Positions 10,221 to 19,480 are shown, counted from the stretch's first letter. The stretch: 64,000 nucleotides of DNA from Pseudomonas multiresinivorans (GCF_012971725.1 NZ_CP048833.1:1798001-1862000), one strand, 5' to 3'. Translations and numbers: made by a program. Notes: a model not told the origin generated them from the sequence alone.

Positions 10221-11193
10221 GACGTCTCCGTCCGGCAAGGAGGAAATAGCTGCCCACCAGCAACCACAGGCAGGCGCCGACGATGTACTTCACCGTTGCC
10301 GAGAAATGCGTGACAGAGGACCAGTAGCCCTCGACGAAGGCGGCGATCAGCAGCATCAGGATCACCCCGCCGATCAACTGCACGGCGCGGGCGGCGGCCT
10401 GGCGCAGGGCTTCCAGGCGGCTCAGGCGGCCGGGGGCGAGCAGCGCCCAGCCGAGCTTGAGGCCGGCACCGCCGGCGAAGGTGATCGCGGTCAGTTCGAA
10501 GGCGCCGTGGCCAATGACGAAGGACCAGAACGTCTCGATGTAGCCGACCTGGGTCAGGTGGCCGGCCACCGTGCCGATGATCAGGCCGTTGAACAGCAGG
10601 AAGAACAGGCTGCCGACGCAGAACAGCAGGCCGCTGGCAAAGGTCTGAAAGGCGATGCCGATGTTGTTCATGATGTAGTGGCCGAACATTTTCCAGTCAT
10701 CGCCGGCGTCGCGCGTGCTCATGGGGCCCAGGCGCGTGGTGTCCGGCGAGTACATCGACTCCATCTCGGCGACGCGCTCCGGTGCCATGACGCTGTAGAC
10801 CAGGTCGGGGAAGTGGTAGACCAGCACGCCCATCAGCAGCAGGCTGCCGTAGAACAGCAGGCTGGCGATGGCGATGCAGCGCCACTCCTCGCGTACCAGG
10901 CGGGGGAAGCCGGCGACCAGGAAACCGAGGATGCGCGCACCCAGATGGCTGCGGTGCCGATAGAACTGCTGGTGGCCACGCATGGCGAGCTGCTGCAGCT
11001 GGTCGATCAGGTGGCTGCTGTAGCCGCGCTCCTGGGCGAGCGCGAGCTGCTGGCAGATGCGCCGGTAATCGGCGGCGAACTCTTCGGGCTTCTCGCTCGG
11101 TTCCTGGCGCTTGCCGCTTTCCAGTTGCTCCAGGCGCTTGGCGAAGCGTTTCCAGCCGCCCTGGTGGCGCTGTTCGAAGAAAGCCTGCTTCAT
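10207..11193 (-). CDS. SpoIIM-like (stage II sporulation protein M family) membrane protein
   Basis: 328 residues. A cytoplasmic helical N-terminus (about 1-100) is followed by about five or six membrane helices (IAIASLLFYGSLLLMGVLVY, FQTFASGLLFCVGSLFFLLFNGLIIGTVAGHL, GHGAFELTAITFAGGAGL, LIGGVILMLLIAAFVEGYW). In sporulating Firmicutes SpoIIM works with DP hydrolases in membrane migration. Here there is no sporulation, and the homologue is part of the RDD-SpoIIM-DUF4129-DUF4350-MoxR-DUF58 set. It starts 4 bases inside the RDD gene. Confidence 0.9.
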   Translation of the reverse strand: MKQAFFEQRHQGGWKRFAKRLEQLESGKRQEPSEKPEEFAADYRRICQQLALAQERGYSSHLIDQLQQLAMRGHQQFYRHRSHLGARILGFLVAGFPRLVREEWRCIAIASLLFYGSLLLMGVLVYHFPDLVYSVMAPERVAEMESMYSPDTTRLGPMSTRDAGDDWKMFGHYIMNNIGIAFQTFASGLLFCVGSLFFLLFNGLIIGTVAGHLTQVGYIETFWSFVIGHGAFELTAITFAGGAGLKLGWALLAPGRLSRLEALRQAAARAVQLIGGVILMLLIAAFVEGYWSSVTHFSATVKYIVGACLWLLVGSYFLLAGRRRHAPD

Positions 11194-11927
11194 GGGTGGC
11201 CCGTCCCGTTACCGAGCAGGCCGCTGGCGATGCGATTCAGGCGGGCCTCCGCCTGCTCCGGGGCGATGCCCAGCGGTTGCGCCAGAATGCCGGCGAGCTC
11301 CTCTCGGCGTGCGGCCGAAAGCTGCGTGCCGCGTTCGGCGAAGCTCATCAGTGCGCGCTGCTCTGCCAGGTTCAGCGGCCAAGGCGCGAGCTCGGGCACA
11401 GCCTCCGAGACCTGAGGGCGGCTTGGTGGCGGGTCGCGGTAGATCACCAGGGTGCCGGCGGCGAGGTCGCCCAGGCGCTTGAAGGCCGAGTTGGACAGGC
11501 AACTGAGCAGCCCGAGCGTGTAGGCGAACGGCAGGATATCGGCGAAGCGCAGCAGGTTGCGCAGCAGCGAGGCGGACCAGCCGATTGGCGTGCCGTCGTC
11601 GTGTACCACGCGCAGGCCCATCATCTGCTTGCCGGGCGAGCGGCCCTGGTTGAGCACTTCGAACAGCACCATGTACCACCAGGTCATGACGAAGGTGAGG
11701 ATCAGCCCGAGGCCGGTGCCCAGTTCGCCGAGGAAGGCCAGCAGCATGAACAGCGCCACCATCAGCAGGATGCGGATACCCAGGTCGATCAGGTAGGCGA
11801 GGGCGCGGGGGACGACACCAGCGGGACGCAGCAGCAGATCGATGCCTTCCGGAGTCTCCACGTGGTAGCGGGTGTCCAGGACGGGGGCGTGGGAAGACGC
11901 TTGGGGTGAAAGGTCTGCTGGGCTCAA
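11190..11927 (-). CDS. RDD family membrane protein, first gene of the MoxR operon
   Basis: 245 residues. The RDD domain starts at PRALAYLIDLGIRILLMVALFML, with the conserved Arg and first Asp. Further helices follow (FLGELGTGLGLILTFVMTWWYMVLFEVL, then the loop QGRSPGKQMMGLRVVHDDG typical of the family). The C-terminal 80 residues are cytoplasmic. It heads the operon; its promoter must lie in 11928-12014. RDD proteins have been linked to ion exchange in some bacteria; in this context it is more likely a membrane module of the MoxR system. Confidence 0.9.
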   Translation of the reverse strand: MSPADLSPQASSHAPVLDTRYHVETPEGIDLLLRPAGVVPRALAYLIDLGIRILLMVALFMLLAFLGELGTGLGLILTFVMTWWYMVLFEVLNQGRSPGKQMMGLRVVHDDGTPIGWSASLLRNLLRFADILPFAYTLGLLSCLSNSAFKRLGDLAAGTLVIYRDPPPSRPQVSEAVPELAPWPLNLAEQRALMSFAERGTQLSAARREELAGILAQPLGIAPEQAEARLNRIASGLLGNGTGHP

Positions 11928-12014
11928 GGGAAACCGCTGTCGATGGCTGAGAGCCAGATGCTAGCCAGCGCGGTGCGGCGAGGCAACCACGCTGGCAGGC
12001 TCAGGCCGAATTGA

Positions 12015-12830
12015 TCACTTGGCCGGTGGCAGCACGCCGAAGATGGTGCGATACAGCACGCCGATGGCGACGATCAGCCACGGCATCACCCAGATCAGCG
12101 CGATACCCAGGGTCAGGGTGCTGAGCATGAACAGCAGGCCGAACACCAGCAGCAGGCCGAAGACCTTGAACCAGTGCTGGCTGATGGCCTTGCGCGAGGC
12201 TTCCAGCGCCGCCCAGGGCGACAGGCCACGCTCGACCACCAGCGGGATGGCGAGCATGTAGGCGATGCTCAGGTAGATGCCCGGCAGCACGAAGAGGAAG
12301 TAGCCGACGCAGATCAGGAGGGTGCTGAGCAGCACGCAGACGACCACCTGGAAGGTGCGGCCGAAGTGGCTGAAGACTTCGTTGAAGCGCAGCGGCTGGT
12401 CGGCGGCGCGGCGGATACCGAGCATGTTCACGCCCGCCAGCAGCGGGTAGCACACGGCGGTGGCGACGAAGCTCAGGACGATGGAGCCGATGAAGAAGGC
12501 CACCAGCGCACCGACCGCCATGCCGCCAGCGGCTTCGCTATCGCCGAGCAGCCCCATCCCGGCGATGCCGGCGACGCCGACCACGGTGAGGAACAGGCTG
12601 AGCAGGTTGACCAGGGCGAAGATCGCCGCATAGAAGACCACGAAGCCGCCGATGATCAGGCCCTTGGTGCCTTTGGTGCGGCGCCAGGATTCGCCCAGCA
12701 GTTCGTTGATGCTGAAGTTGTAGCCGCGGCTCAGCGCCTCGGCGACGGAGGGCACGGCGCCCTGGGCTGAGCCCGGTTCGAGGTTGCTCAGTGGAGCGCT
12801 GTAGGGATTCTGTGCTGCGAGGTCTTGCAT
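12015..12830 (-). CDS. predicted multi-pass inner-membrane protein
   Basis: 271 residues from the ATG at 12830 (MQDLAAQNPYSAPLSNLEPG), preferred over an upstream start at 12986 that would run into the sbcB leader. A polar N-terminus of about 50 residues is followed by about six hydrophobic helices, including LIIGGFVVFYAAIFALVNLL and VVVCVLLSTLLICVGYFLFVLPGIYL. The pattern GYFLFVLPGIYLSIAYMLAIPLVVERGLSPWAALEASRKA resembles DUF975/glycerophosphodiesterase-type membrane domain proteins. The family assignment is tentative. It is divergent from sbcB. Confidence 0.7.
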   Translation of the reverse strand: MQDLAAQNPYSAPLSNLEPGSAQGAVPSVAEALSRGYNFSINELLGESWRRTKGTKGLIIGGFVVFYAAIFALVNLLSLFLTVVGVAGIAGMGLLGDSEAAGGMAVGALVAFFIGSIVLSFVATAVCYPLLAGVNMLGIRRAADQPLRFNEVFSHFGRTFQVVVCVLLSTLLICVGYFLFVLPGIYLSIAYMLAIPLVVERGLSPWAALEASRKAISQHWFKVFGLLLVFGLLFMLSTLTLGIALIWVMPWLIVAIGVLYRTIFGVLPPAK

Positions 12831-12972
12831 GAGGAAAGTCCTTTCCAGTGGGGTGTCCTTGCGACGGCCATCATAAAGGCGGGAGCTGGCTAGGTGCCAG
12901 CGAGGCGTTTTGGAAGTGTGGCCGGCAGCACTGTTAGACTGCGACGCACTCGCTTGCAGGCAAGGAAAAACG

Positions 12973-14403
12973 ATGAACGCCAGCATCTTCTGGTACGACT
13001 ACGAAACCACCGGCATCGACCCGCGCCGTGACCGTCCGCTGCAGGTGGCCGGCATTCGCACGGACGAGGACCTCAACGAGGTCGGTGAATCGCTGAACCT
13101 CTACTGCCGGCCCAGCGATGACATCCTCCCGCACCCGGCCGCCTGCCTGGTCACCGGCATCACCCCGGATCGCCTGGAGGAACGCGGCCTGGGCGAAGCC
13201 GAATTCATGACCCGCCTGTACGCCGAACTGGCGCAGCCGGGCACCTGCGTGGCGGGCTACAACACCCTGCGTTTCGATGACGAGGTCACGCGCTACAGCC
13301 TGTACCGCAACTTCTTCGATCCCTACGCCCGCGAGTGGCAGGGCGGCAACAGCCGCTGGGACCTGATCGACATGGTGCGCACCGCCTACGCGCTGCGCCC
13401 GGAGGGCATCGTCTGGCCCGAACAGGATGGCGTCGTCAGCCTCAAGCTGGAACGCCTCACCGCGGCCAACGGGATTGACCATGGGCAGGCGCACGATGCG
13501 CTGTCCGACGTGCGCGCCACCATCGCTCTGGCGCGGCTGGTGCGCGACCGCCAGCCGAAACTCTATGACTACCTCTATCGCCTGCGCGGCAAGCAGGGCG
13601 TGCTGGATCAGGTTCGTGTGCTGCAACCGATGGTGCACATCTCCGGCATGTTCTCCGCGGCGCGGCACTACCTGTCCGTGGTACTGCCGCTGGGGTGGCA
13701 TCCACGCAACCGCAACGCGCTGATCGTCTGCGACCTGGGCGTGGATGTTTCGCCGTTGCTGGAGCTCGATGCGGAAACGTTGCGCAAGCGCCTCTATACG
13801 CGCCGTGATGAGTTGGCCGAAGGCGATTTGCCGGTGCCGCTGAAGCTGCTGCACATCAATCGCTGCCCGGTGGTGGCGCCGTTGTCCGTACTGCGCCCGC
13901 AGGACCGCGAGCGCATCGGCGTGGATCTCGATGCCTGCCTGGCCGCTGCGCAAACCCTGACTCAGTCAAAAGCGATCTGGCAGGACAAACTGGCGCCCTT
14001 GTATGCCGAGGAAAGTTTCGCCGGCAGCGAAGATCCCGAGCAGCAGTTGTATGACGGTTTTATCGGTGACCGTGATCGCCGATTGTGCGAACAGGTGCGC
14101 CAGGCTGATCCCGCGCGGCTGGCGAAAGAACAATGGCCATTCGATGATGCGCGACTTCCCGAACTTCTCTTCCGTTATCGGGCACGCAATTTCCCGGAAA
14201 CTTTGAGTGCCACGCAACAGCAACAATGGCAGGACTTCTGCCGCGCGCGCCTGAGTCAGGCCGAATACGGCGCACCGAATACTCTGGATAACTTTGCCGC
14301 GGCAATGAGTGAACAGCTGGTCAATGCCACGCCGGCCGGCCGTTTGGTGCTGGAAGAATGGGAGAAGTATGCGCAGGTGTTGCGCGCGCGCTATCGCCTG
14401 TAG
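12973..14403 (+). CDS. sbcB: exodeoxyribonuclease I
   Basis: 476 residues. A 3'-5' single-strand DNA exonuclease acting in recombination and mismatch repair. The DEDD catalytic set is visible: FWYDYETTGID (first Asp/Glu), GYNTLRFDDEVTRYSLYRNFFDPY, and HDALSDVRATIALARL with the last His/Asp. An SH3-like and a C-terminal helical domain complete the family length. The ATG at 12973 follows AAGGA. The final third (about 13950-14350) looks less GC-rich than the start. The gene ends in a strong terminator shared with mvaT. Confidence 0.95.
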   Translation: MNASIFWYDYETTGIDPRRDRPLQVAGIRTDEDLNEVGESLNLYCRPSDDILPHPAACLVTGITPDRLEERGLGEAEFMTRLYAELAQPGTCVAGYNTLRFDDEVTRYSLYRNFFDPYAREWQGGNSRWDLIDMVRTAYALRPEGIVWPEQDGVVSLKLERLTAANGIDHGQAHDALSDVRATIALARLVRDRQPKLYDYLYRLRGKQGVLDQVRVLQPMVHISGMFSAARHYLSVVLPLGWHPRNRNALIVCDLGVDVSPLLELDAETLRKRLYTRRDELAEGDLPVPLKLLHINRCPVVAPLSVLRPQDRERIGVDLDACLAAAQTLTQSKAIWQDKLAPLYAEESFAGSEDPEQQLYDGFIGDRDRRLCEQVRQADPARLAKEQWPFDDARLPELLFRYRARNFPETLSATQQQQWQDFCRARLSQAEYGAPNTLDNFAAAMSEQLVNATPAGRLVLEEWEKYAQVLRARYRL

Positions 14404-14426
14404 CGCCACGCACTTTTCTGCAGGCA

Positions 14427-14460
14427 ATAAAAAACGCCAGCGCGAAGCTGGCGTTTTTCA
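14427..14460. terminator. bidirectional terminator between sbcB and mvaT
   Basis: The perfect hairpin aaaaacgccagc-gcgaa-gctggcgttttt, flanked by A-runs and T-runs, lies between two convergent genes and can end both transcripts. Confidence 0.92.
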
Positions 14461-14472
14461 TCTCCGCAAGGC

Positions 14473-14847
14473 TCAGCCCAGCAGTGTGGCCCAGCCTTCC
14501 ACGGCTTCGGCGCCCCACTTGGCTTTCCATTCCTTGAGGGTCTTGTGGTTGCCGCCCTTGGTCTCGATGACTTCACCGGTGTGCGGGTTCTTGTATTGCT
14601 TGACCTTGCGAGCGCGCTTGGTGACGGTGGCTTTTGCGGTGCGCGGCGATTTGCTCAGCTTCGCGTCCGGATCGAGCAGGGCGATGACGTCACGCAGGGA
14701 CTTGCCATAGCTGGCCATCAGCGCGCGAAGTTTCTCTTCGAACTCAAGCTCTTTCTTCAGCTTGTCGTCCTGCTCCAGGGATTTCAGGCGCTCCTGAAGT
14801 TCCTTGATGGCTTCTTCGGTAGCGCGGTACTCGTTGATCAGCGACAT
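14473..14847 (-). CDS. mvaT: MvaT, H-NS-family xenogeneic silencer
   Basis: 124 residues. The N-terminal coiled coil (MSLINEYRATEEAIKELQERLKSLEQ and on to about residue 60) is the oligomerisation region. A Lys/Arg-rich linker (PRTAKATVTKRARKVKQYKNP) leads to the C-terminal DNA-binding domain with KGGNHKTLKEWKAKWG. MvaT and MvaU coat AT-rich, often foreign, DNA in Pseudomonas and repress it. The upstream region (14885-14995) is unusually AT-rich for this window, which fits autoregulation. Confidence 0.97.
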   Translation of the reverse strand: MSLINEYRATEEAIKELQERLKSLEQDDKLKKELEFEEKLRALMASYGKSLRDVIALLDPDAKLSKSPRTAKATVTKRARKVKQYKNPHTGEVIETKGGNHKTLKEWKAKWGAEAVEGWATLLG

Positions 14848-14884
14848 GTTGGGTACCTTGTTCTGGGTCCAGCGGTGGCGGATA

Positions 14885-14995
14885 GTTTGTAGCAGACATA
14901 ATAGTCAGCGAAGTTGTTCAAGTAAATGCTTGCGGAAAGTTTTGTCGTTAATTGTCGACTTATTTAACTAATTCATTCTCTGGTAATTAATCGAT
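14885..14995 (-). promoter_or_regulatory. AT-rich promoter region of mvaT
   Basis: This stretch contains runs such as gtcgttaattgtcgac, ttatttaactaattcatt and ggtaattaatcgatg, far more AT-rich than the neighbouring DNA. It lies directly upstream of mvaT, between it and the divergent purU. AT-steps of this kind are the preferred target of MvaT itself, so it is probably promoter plus autoregulatory site; no exact -10/-35 is claimed. Confidence 0.5.
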
Positions 14996-15105
14996 GCACT
15001 CGCAATGCACCGAACTGGCTCTCGTCGGCGCACTGCGGCAATGGCTGATCTTTTCCCCGGCAGCCGCTAGAATGGCGGCCTTCGCGATGTATCTGGAGTA
15101 CACCC

Positions 15106-15957
15106 ATGCGCACTTTCCGACTGGTGATCGCCTGCCCCGACGGGGTCGGCATCGTCGCCAAGGTGAGTAATTTCCTGGCCACTTACAACGGCTGGATCAC
15201 CGAGGCCAGTCACCATTCCGACAACGACAACGGCTGGTTCTTCATGCGGCATGAGATTCGTGCCGACTCCCTGCCGTTCGATATCGACGGTTTCCGCCAG
15301 GCCTTCGCCCCCATCGCCCGCGAGTTCTCCATGGAGTGGCGGATCACCGACTCCTCGGTGAAGAAGCGCGTCGTGCTGATGGCCAGCCGCGAATCGCATT
15401 GCCTGGCCGACCTGCTGCACCGCTGGCACAGCGGCGAGCTGGACTGCGAGATTCCCTGCGTGATCGCCAACCACGATGACCTGCGCAGCATGGTGGAGTG
15501 GCACGGCATTCCGTACTTCCACGTCCCGGTGGACCCGAAGAACAAGCAGCCGGCCTTCGAGCAGGTCTCGCGCCTGATCGACGAACACCAGGCCGACAAC
15601 GTGGTGCTGGCGCGCTACATGCAGATCCTGCCGCCGGACCTGTGCCAGAAGTACCGCCACCAGGTGATCAACATCCACCACAGCTTCCTGCCGTCCTTCG
15701 TCGGCGCCAAGCCGTACCACCAGGCCTCGCTGCGCGGCGTGAAGCTGATCGGCGCGACCTGCCACTACGTCACCGAGGAGCTGGACGCCGGCCCGATCAT
15801 CGAGCAGGACGTGGTGCGCATCAGCCACCGCGACAACATCGAGGACCTGGTGCGCCTGGGCAAGGACGTCGAGAAGCTGGTGCTGGCCCGCGGCCTGCGC
15901 TACCACCTGGAAGACCGCGTGCTGGTGCACGACAACAAGACCGTGGTGTTCGACTGA
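15106..15957 (+). CDS. purU: formyltetrahydrofolate deformylase
   Basis: 283 residues. Hydrolyses 10-formyl-THF to THF and formate, balancing one-carbon pools and feeding formate to PurT. An N-terminal ACT domain (RTFRLVIACPDGVGIVAKVSNFL, about 1-85) precedes the formyltransferase-like catalytic domain. The latter shows CVIANHDDLR, NIHHSFLPSFVGAKPYHQA and GATCHYVTEELDAGPIIEQ, with the active-site Asn, His and Asp. The family length is normal. It is divergent from mvaT and followed by a tiny conserved ORF. Confidence 0.95.
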   Translation: MRTFRLVIACPDGVGIVAKVSNFLATYNGWITEASHHSDNDNGWFFMRHEIRADSLPFDIDGFRQAFAPIAREFSMEWRITDSSVKKRVVLMASRESHCLADLLHRWHSGELDCEIPCVIANHDDLRSMVEWHGIPYFHVPVDPKNKQPAFEQVSRLIDEHQADNVVLARYMQILPPDLCQKYRHQVINIHHSFLPSFVGAKPYHQASLRGVKLIGATCHYVTEELDAGPIIEQDVVRISHRDNIEDLVRLGKDVEKLVLARGLRYHLEDRVLVHDNKTVVFD

Positions 15958-16043
15958 TCCACGCGGTCTCGTTCCAGACTGGGTACTCCGCATGCTCTCG
16001 CCGTCCCCCGACGGCGGGCGCTGCACCCAACGGAGACGCCGCC

Positions 16044-16223
16044 ATGAGCGACCCGAAGAACCCCGGCACCGCCACCCCGCCGCCCACCCTGGGCGAAGGC
16101 TGCACCAGCCGCTACGATCCCGACGCGCTGAGCGAAGAGGACGGCACCGAGTTTCCCGGCGCCGCCGAGCTCTGGGATTCGCTCAAGCCTGAGCAGAAGC
16201 AAGACAAACCCGCCAGCGGCTGA
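16044..16223 (+). CDS. small acidic hypothetical protein
   Basis: 59 residues, Pro-rich at the start (MSDPKNPGTATPPPTLGEG) and acidic afterwards (ALSEEDGTEFPGAAELWDSLKPEQ). The ATG is preceded by GGAG at 16032-16035. It lies 86 bp after purU and converges with the membrane protein at 16229, leaving only 5 bases. Codon use is typical for the genome. No domain is recognised and no signal or membrane segment is present; probably a genuine but uncharacterised gene. Confidence 0.6.
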   Translation: MSDPKNPGTATPPPTLGEGCTSRYDPDALSEEDGTEFPGAAELWDSLKPEQKQDKPASG

Positions 16224-16228
16224 GAGCT

Positions 16229-17227
16229 TCAGGCGCGTTCGCGCATCCCTATCAGCTTGCGCAGCAGCGGACGCCCCGCCATGAGGGCGAACACCGGCGC
16301 GCCCATCACCAGGTAGAAGTAGTAGGTCACCACGCGCCAGATCAGGATGGCCGCGGCCGCCGTGGATTTGCCCACCAGCGGGGCGAGCAGCGCGGCGCTG
16401 GTCAGCTCGGTGCCGCCAGCGCCGCCCGGCAGCAGCGTGGCCAGGCCCGCCGCCAGCGACAGCAGCTGGATCAGGAAGGCCCAGGCCCAGTGCAGGTCCA
16501 CGCCCAGCGCCTTGAGGGTGATGTAGAGCACCGAGAAGCGCAGGATCCAGTGGCAGCAGGTGAAGAAGAAAATCAGTGCCAGCCGGCGCTTGGGTTGGCG
16601 CAGGCAGCTCACCAGGGTGTCGCGGAAGTGCAGAGCCTTGCGCGCCCAGTGCAGGCGCGTACGCGGCTTCATCCCCAGGCGTTTGAACAGCCGGCCGTTG
16701 GCCTTGATCACCCGGCGCTGGAAGCGCGCCAGCAGTACCACACCGAAGAAGATCCCGCCCAGCAGCACGCCGCTGGTGATCAGCGAGGTCTCCAGGTTCG
16801 GGCTGACGCTGTGCGATAGCGCCCAGACCAGCACGGCCGCCAGTGCACAGAGGAAGAACAGCAGATCGCTCAACTGGTCGACGGCGAAGATCGCGCTGCT
16901 GTGTGCCGGGCGCATGCCGTGACGGGCGAGCAGGGCCATCAGGGTCAGCGGGCCGCCGGTGCCGCCGGGGGTCGCATAGAAAGCGAACTCCGAGGCCATG
17001 ATGATGCCTACCGAGCGCACCTTGCCGATCTCCCCGGCGCGACCATTGAGCAGCACGCGGAGCTTCTGCGCGTTGATCAGCCAGCAAAGGCAGATCATGC
17101 CGAACATGATCAGCAGCTTGTCGAGGGGGAAGGCGAGGACGTGATCGAGCATTTCCCGGCCGCCGAGGGCGAGCGGGATCAGCGAGGCGCCGATCAGGCC
17201 GAGCAGCAGCCACCAGGCACGGCTCAC
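16229..17227 (-). CDS. flippase-like / lysylphosphatidylglycerol synthase-TM family membrane protein (UPF0104)
   Basis: 332 residues with about eight membrane helices across the whole length and no catalytic extension. Motifs of the family are EFAFYATPGGTGGPLTLMAL, LLPGGAGGTELTSAALLAPLV and ILIWRVVTYYFYLVMGAPVFA. These resemble YbhN and the membrane half of MprF, which flips lipids. The start is GTG with AAGG about 11 bases upstream. The substrate is unknown; the YbhN/MprF comparison suggests lipid or glycolipid handling in the inner membrane. Confidence 0.8.
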   Translation of the reverse strand: MSRAWWLLLGLIGASLIPLALGGREMLDHVLAFPLDKLLIMFGMICLCWLINAQKLRVLLNGRAGEIGKVRSVGIIMASEFAFYATPGGTGGPLTLMALLARHGMRPAHSSAIFAVDQLSDLLFFLCALAAVLVWALSHSVSPNLETSLITSGVLLGGIFFGVVLLARFQRRVIKANGRLFKRLGMKPRTRLHWARKALHFRDTLVSCLRQPKRRLALIFFFTCCHWILRFSVLYITLKALGVDLHWAWAFLIQLLSLAAGLATLLPGGAGGTELTSAALLAPLVGKSTAAAAILIWRVVTYYFYLVMGAPVFALMAGRPLLRKLIGMRERA

Positions 17228-17354
17228 GGGCGTACCTTCGGTGGCTGGAGGGGCAGGAACGAGGCGGAGCGGATAACCAGAGCCTCCTGTCGGAATCGAA
17301 CTGTCATGCTGAATGGACCGTCAACGGCATGCTGCGTTCGCCGAACTTTACGTG

Positions 17355-17388
17355 GGCAAGGGCGCCGCGATCAGTCGGCGCCCTTGCC
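17355..17388. terminator. strong hairpin after uraA without clear U-tract
   Basis: Perfect 13-bp arms ggcaagggcgccg (17355-17367) and cggcgcccttgcc (17376-17388) flank 8 bases, 2 bases beyond the uraA stop codon on the minus strand. No T-run follows, so it may be a 3'-end stabiliser rather than a complete intrinsic terminator. Confidence 0.5.
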
Positions 17389-17390
17389 AA

Positions 17391-18683
17391 TCACTCGGCG
17401 GATTTTCCGTCGTCGGCGCCTTGTTCCAGTGCCTTGTTCTCCCAGCCTTCCTCGCCGGGGAGGATCAGGTTCAGGAGGATCGCGACGATGGCGCACAGGG
17501 CGATGCCCTTCAGGCCGAAGTCGTCCGGGCCGGTGCCGGTGCCGATCAGCACGCCGCCAATGCCGAACACCAGGGTGACCGAGACGATGCACAGGTTGCG
17601 CGCCTGGGACAGGTCCACCTTGTGGCGGATCAGGGTGTTCATGCCCACGGAGGCGATGGTGCCGAACAGCAGGCAGAGAATGCCGCCCATCACCGGTACC
17701 GGGATGCTCTGCAGGATGGCGCCGAACTTGCCGACGAAGGCCAGGCTGATGGCAAAGATGGCCGCCCAGGTCATGATCTTCGGGTTGTAGTTCTTGGTCA
17801 GCATCACCGCGCCGGTCACTTCCGCGTAAGTGGTGTTCGGCGGGCCGCCGAACAGACCGGCGGCGGACGTGGCGATGCCGTCACCCAGCAGGGTGCGGTG
17901 CAGGCCGGGGGTCTTCAGGTAGTTCTTGCCGGTCACGCCGCCGACGGCGATGACGCCGCCGATGTGCTCGATGGCCGGAGCCAGCGCCACCGGGACGATG
18001 AACAGGATGGCCTGCCAGTTGAATTCCGGCGCAGTGAACTTCGGCAGCTCCAGCCAGGGGGCGGCGACGATCTTCGCCACGTCGACCACGCCGAAGGCGA
18101 AGGCCAGGCCGTAGCCCACCAGCACGCCGGCGATAATCGGTACCAGGCGCAGCATGCCCTTGCCGAACACCGCGACGATCAGGGTGGTCAGCAGCGCTGG
18201 CATGGAGATGAACATGGCGGTCTTGTAGGGGATCAGCTCGGTGCCGTCACCCGCCTTGCCCATGGCCATGTTGGCGGCGATCGGCGCCATGGCCAGGCCG
18301 ATGGAGATGATCACCGGGCCGATTACCACCGGTGGCAGCAGGCGGTCGATGAAGCCGGTGCCTTTGACCTTCACCGCCAGGCCCAGGAAGGTGTAGACGA
18401 AGCCTGCCGCCACCACGCCGCCCATGGTCGCCGCCAGGCCGAACTGGCCCTTGGCGAGGATGATCGGGGTGATGAAGGCGAAGCTCGATGCCAGGAACAC
18501 CGGTACCTGGCGGCCGGTGAAGATCTGGAACATCAGGGTGCCGAAGCCGGCGGTGAACAGCGCGACGTTCGGGTCGAGCCCGGTGATCAGCGGCATCAGC
18601 ACCAGCGCGCCGAAGGCCACGAAGAGCATCTGTGCGCCAGAAATGATCTGGCGCCACAGCGGTTCGTTGAATTCATCGGCCAT
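17391..18683 (-). CDS. uraA: uracil permease, NCS2 family
   Basis: 430-residue inner-membrane nucleobase:proton symporter. Hydrophobic helices run throughout; the NCS2 motif GGPPNTTYAEVTGAVMLT (about residues 278-295) and the substrate-site region LALAPAIEHIGGV with its Glu are present. It starts 3 bases after the upp stop, so upp-uraA is a two-gene salvage operon for uracil import and conversion to UMP. The ATG has AAGGA upstream. Confidence 0.93.
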   Translation of the reverse strand: MADEFNEPLWRQIISGAQMLFVAFGALVLMPLITGLDPNVALFTAGFGTLMFQIFTGRQVPVFLASSFAFITPIILAKGQFGLAATMGGVVAAGFVYTFLGLAVKVKGTGFIDRLLPPVVIGPVIISIGLAMAPIAANMAMGKAGDGTELIPYKTAMFISMPALLTTLIVAVFGKGMLRLVPIIAGVLVGYGLAFAFGVVDVAKIVAAPWLELPKFTAPEFNWQAILFIVPVALAPAIEHIGGVIAVGGVTGKNYLKTPGLHRTLLGDGIATSAAGLFGGPPNTTYAEVTGAVMLTKNYNPKIMTWAAIFAISLAFVGKFGAILQSIPVPVMGGILCLLFGTIASVGMNTLIRHKVDLSQARNLCIVSVTLVFGIGGVLIGTGTGPDDFGLKGIALCAIVAILLNLILPGEEGWENKALEQGADDGKSAE

Positions 18684-18686
18684 CGA

Positions 18687-19325
18687 TCAGGTGTCCTTCT
18701 GCTTGGTGCCGAAGATCTTGTCACCGGCATCGCCCAGGCCCGGCATGATGTAACCGTGCTCGTTCAGGCACTGGTCGATGGAGGCGGTATAGATGAGCAC
18801 GTCCGGATGCGCATCGTTGACCGCCTTGATCCCTTCCGGCGCCGCCACCAGCACCATCGCGCGGATGTCCTTGCTGCCGGCTTTCTTCAGCAGGTTGATG
18901 GTGGCGACCATGGAGCCGCCGGTGGCCAGCATCGGGTCGATGATCAGCGAGCGGCGCTCGGCGATGTCCGGCGCAAGCTTTTCCAGGTAGGTGTGCGCTT
19001 CGAGGGTTTCTTCGTTGCGTGCCACGCCCACGGCGCTGACCTTGGCGCCCGGAATCAGGGTGAGCACGCCCTCGAGCATGCCGATACCGGCGCGCAGGAT
19101 CGGCACCACGGTGATCTTCTTGCCGGCGATCTTCTCGACCTGCACCGGGCCCGCCCAGCCTTCGATCTCGTAGTTCTCCAGCGGCAGGTCCTTGGTCGCC
19201 TCGTAGGTCAGCAGGGCGCCCACTTCCTGGGCCAGCTCGCGGAAATTCTTGGTACTGATATCGTGACGGCGCATCAGTCCGATCTTGTGGCGGATCAGGG
19301 GATGGCGAATCTCGAGTACGGGCAT
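18687..19325 (-). CDS. upp: uracil phosphoribosyltransferase
   Basis: 212 residues, the exact usual length. Converts uracil and PRPP to UMP. The start at 19325 (MPVLEIRHPLIRHKIGLMR) fits the conserved N-terminus; the longer frame to 19460 is not expected. The PRPP loop RSLIIDPMLATGGSM and the uracil-binding C-terminus YIMPGLGDAGDKIFGT are intact. First gene of upp-uraA, divergent from a hypoxanthine-type phosphoribosyltransferase, so purine and pyrimidine salvage share an intergenic region. Confidence 0.96.
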   Translation of the reverse strand: MPVLEIRHPLIRHKIGLMRRHDISTKNFRELAQEVGALLTYEATKDLPLENYEIEGWAGPVQVEKIAGKKITVVPILRAGIGMLEGVLTLIPGAKVSAVGVARNEETLEAHTYLEKLAPDIAERRSLIIDPMLATGGSMVATINLLKKAGSKDIRAMVLVAAPEGIKAVNDAHPDVLIYTASIDQCLNEHGYIMPGLGDAGDKIFGTKQKDT

Positions 19326-19480
19326 GGACGGGTTCTCCGGACGGGCTGGCAAAAAAATTGCGGTAGCGTAATGCATCCTAGCTACCTTGGGCCACGATTG
19401 TCGGCGACATTCGTCCGCTGACCCTTGCTCCGCGGCACGCCGATAGGTACCTTTGCGCACTTTTTCACCGGAGAGCCCCC

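Noticed and set aside
10221..10238. TTG start for the DUF4129 gene
   Set aside because: The ATG at 10220 has a well-placed GGAG; the TTG gives no conserved residues.
17313..19421. 702-codon plus-strand open frame
   Set aside because: It lies opposite uraA and upp, which have full family motifs. Its translation is His/Asp/Gln-rich as expected for the antisense of GC-rich codons.
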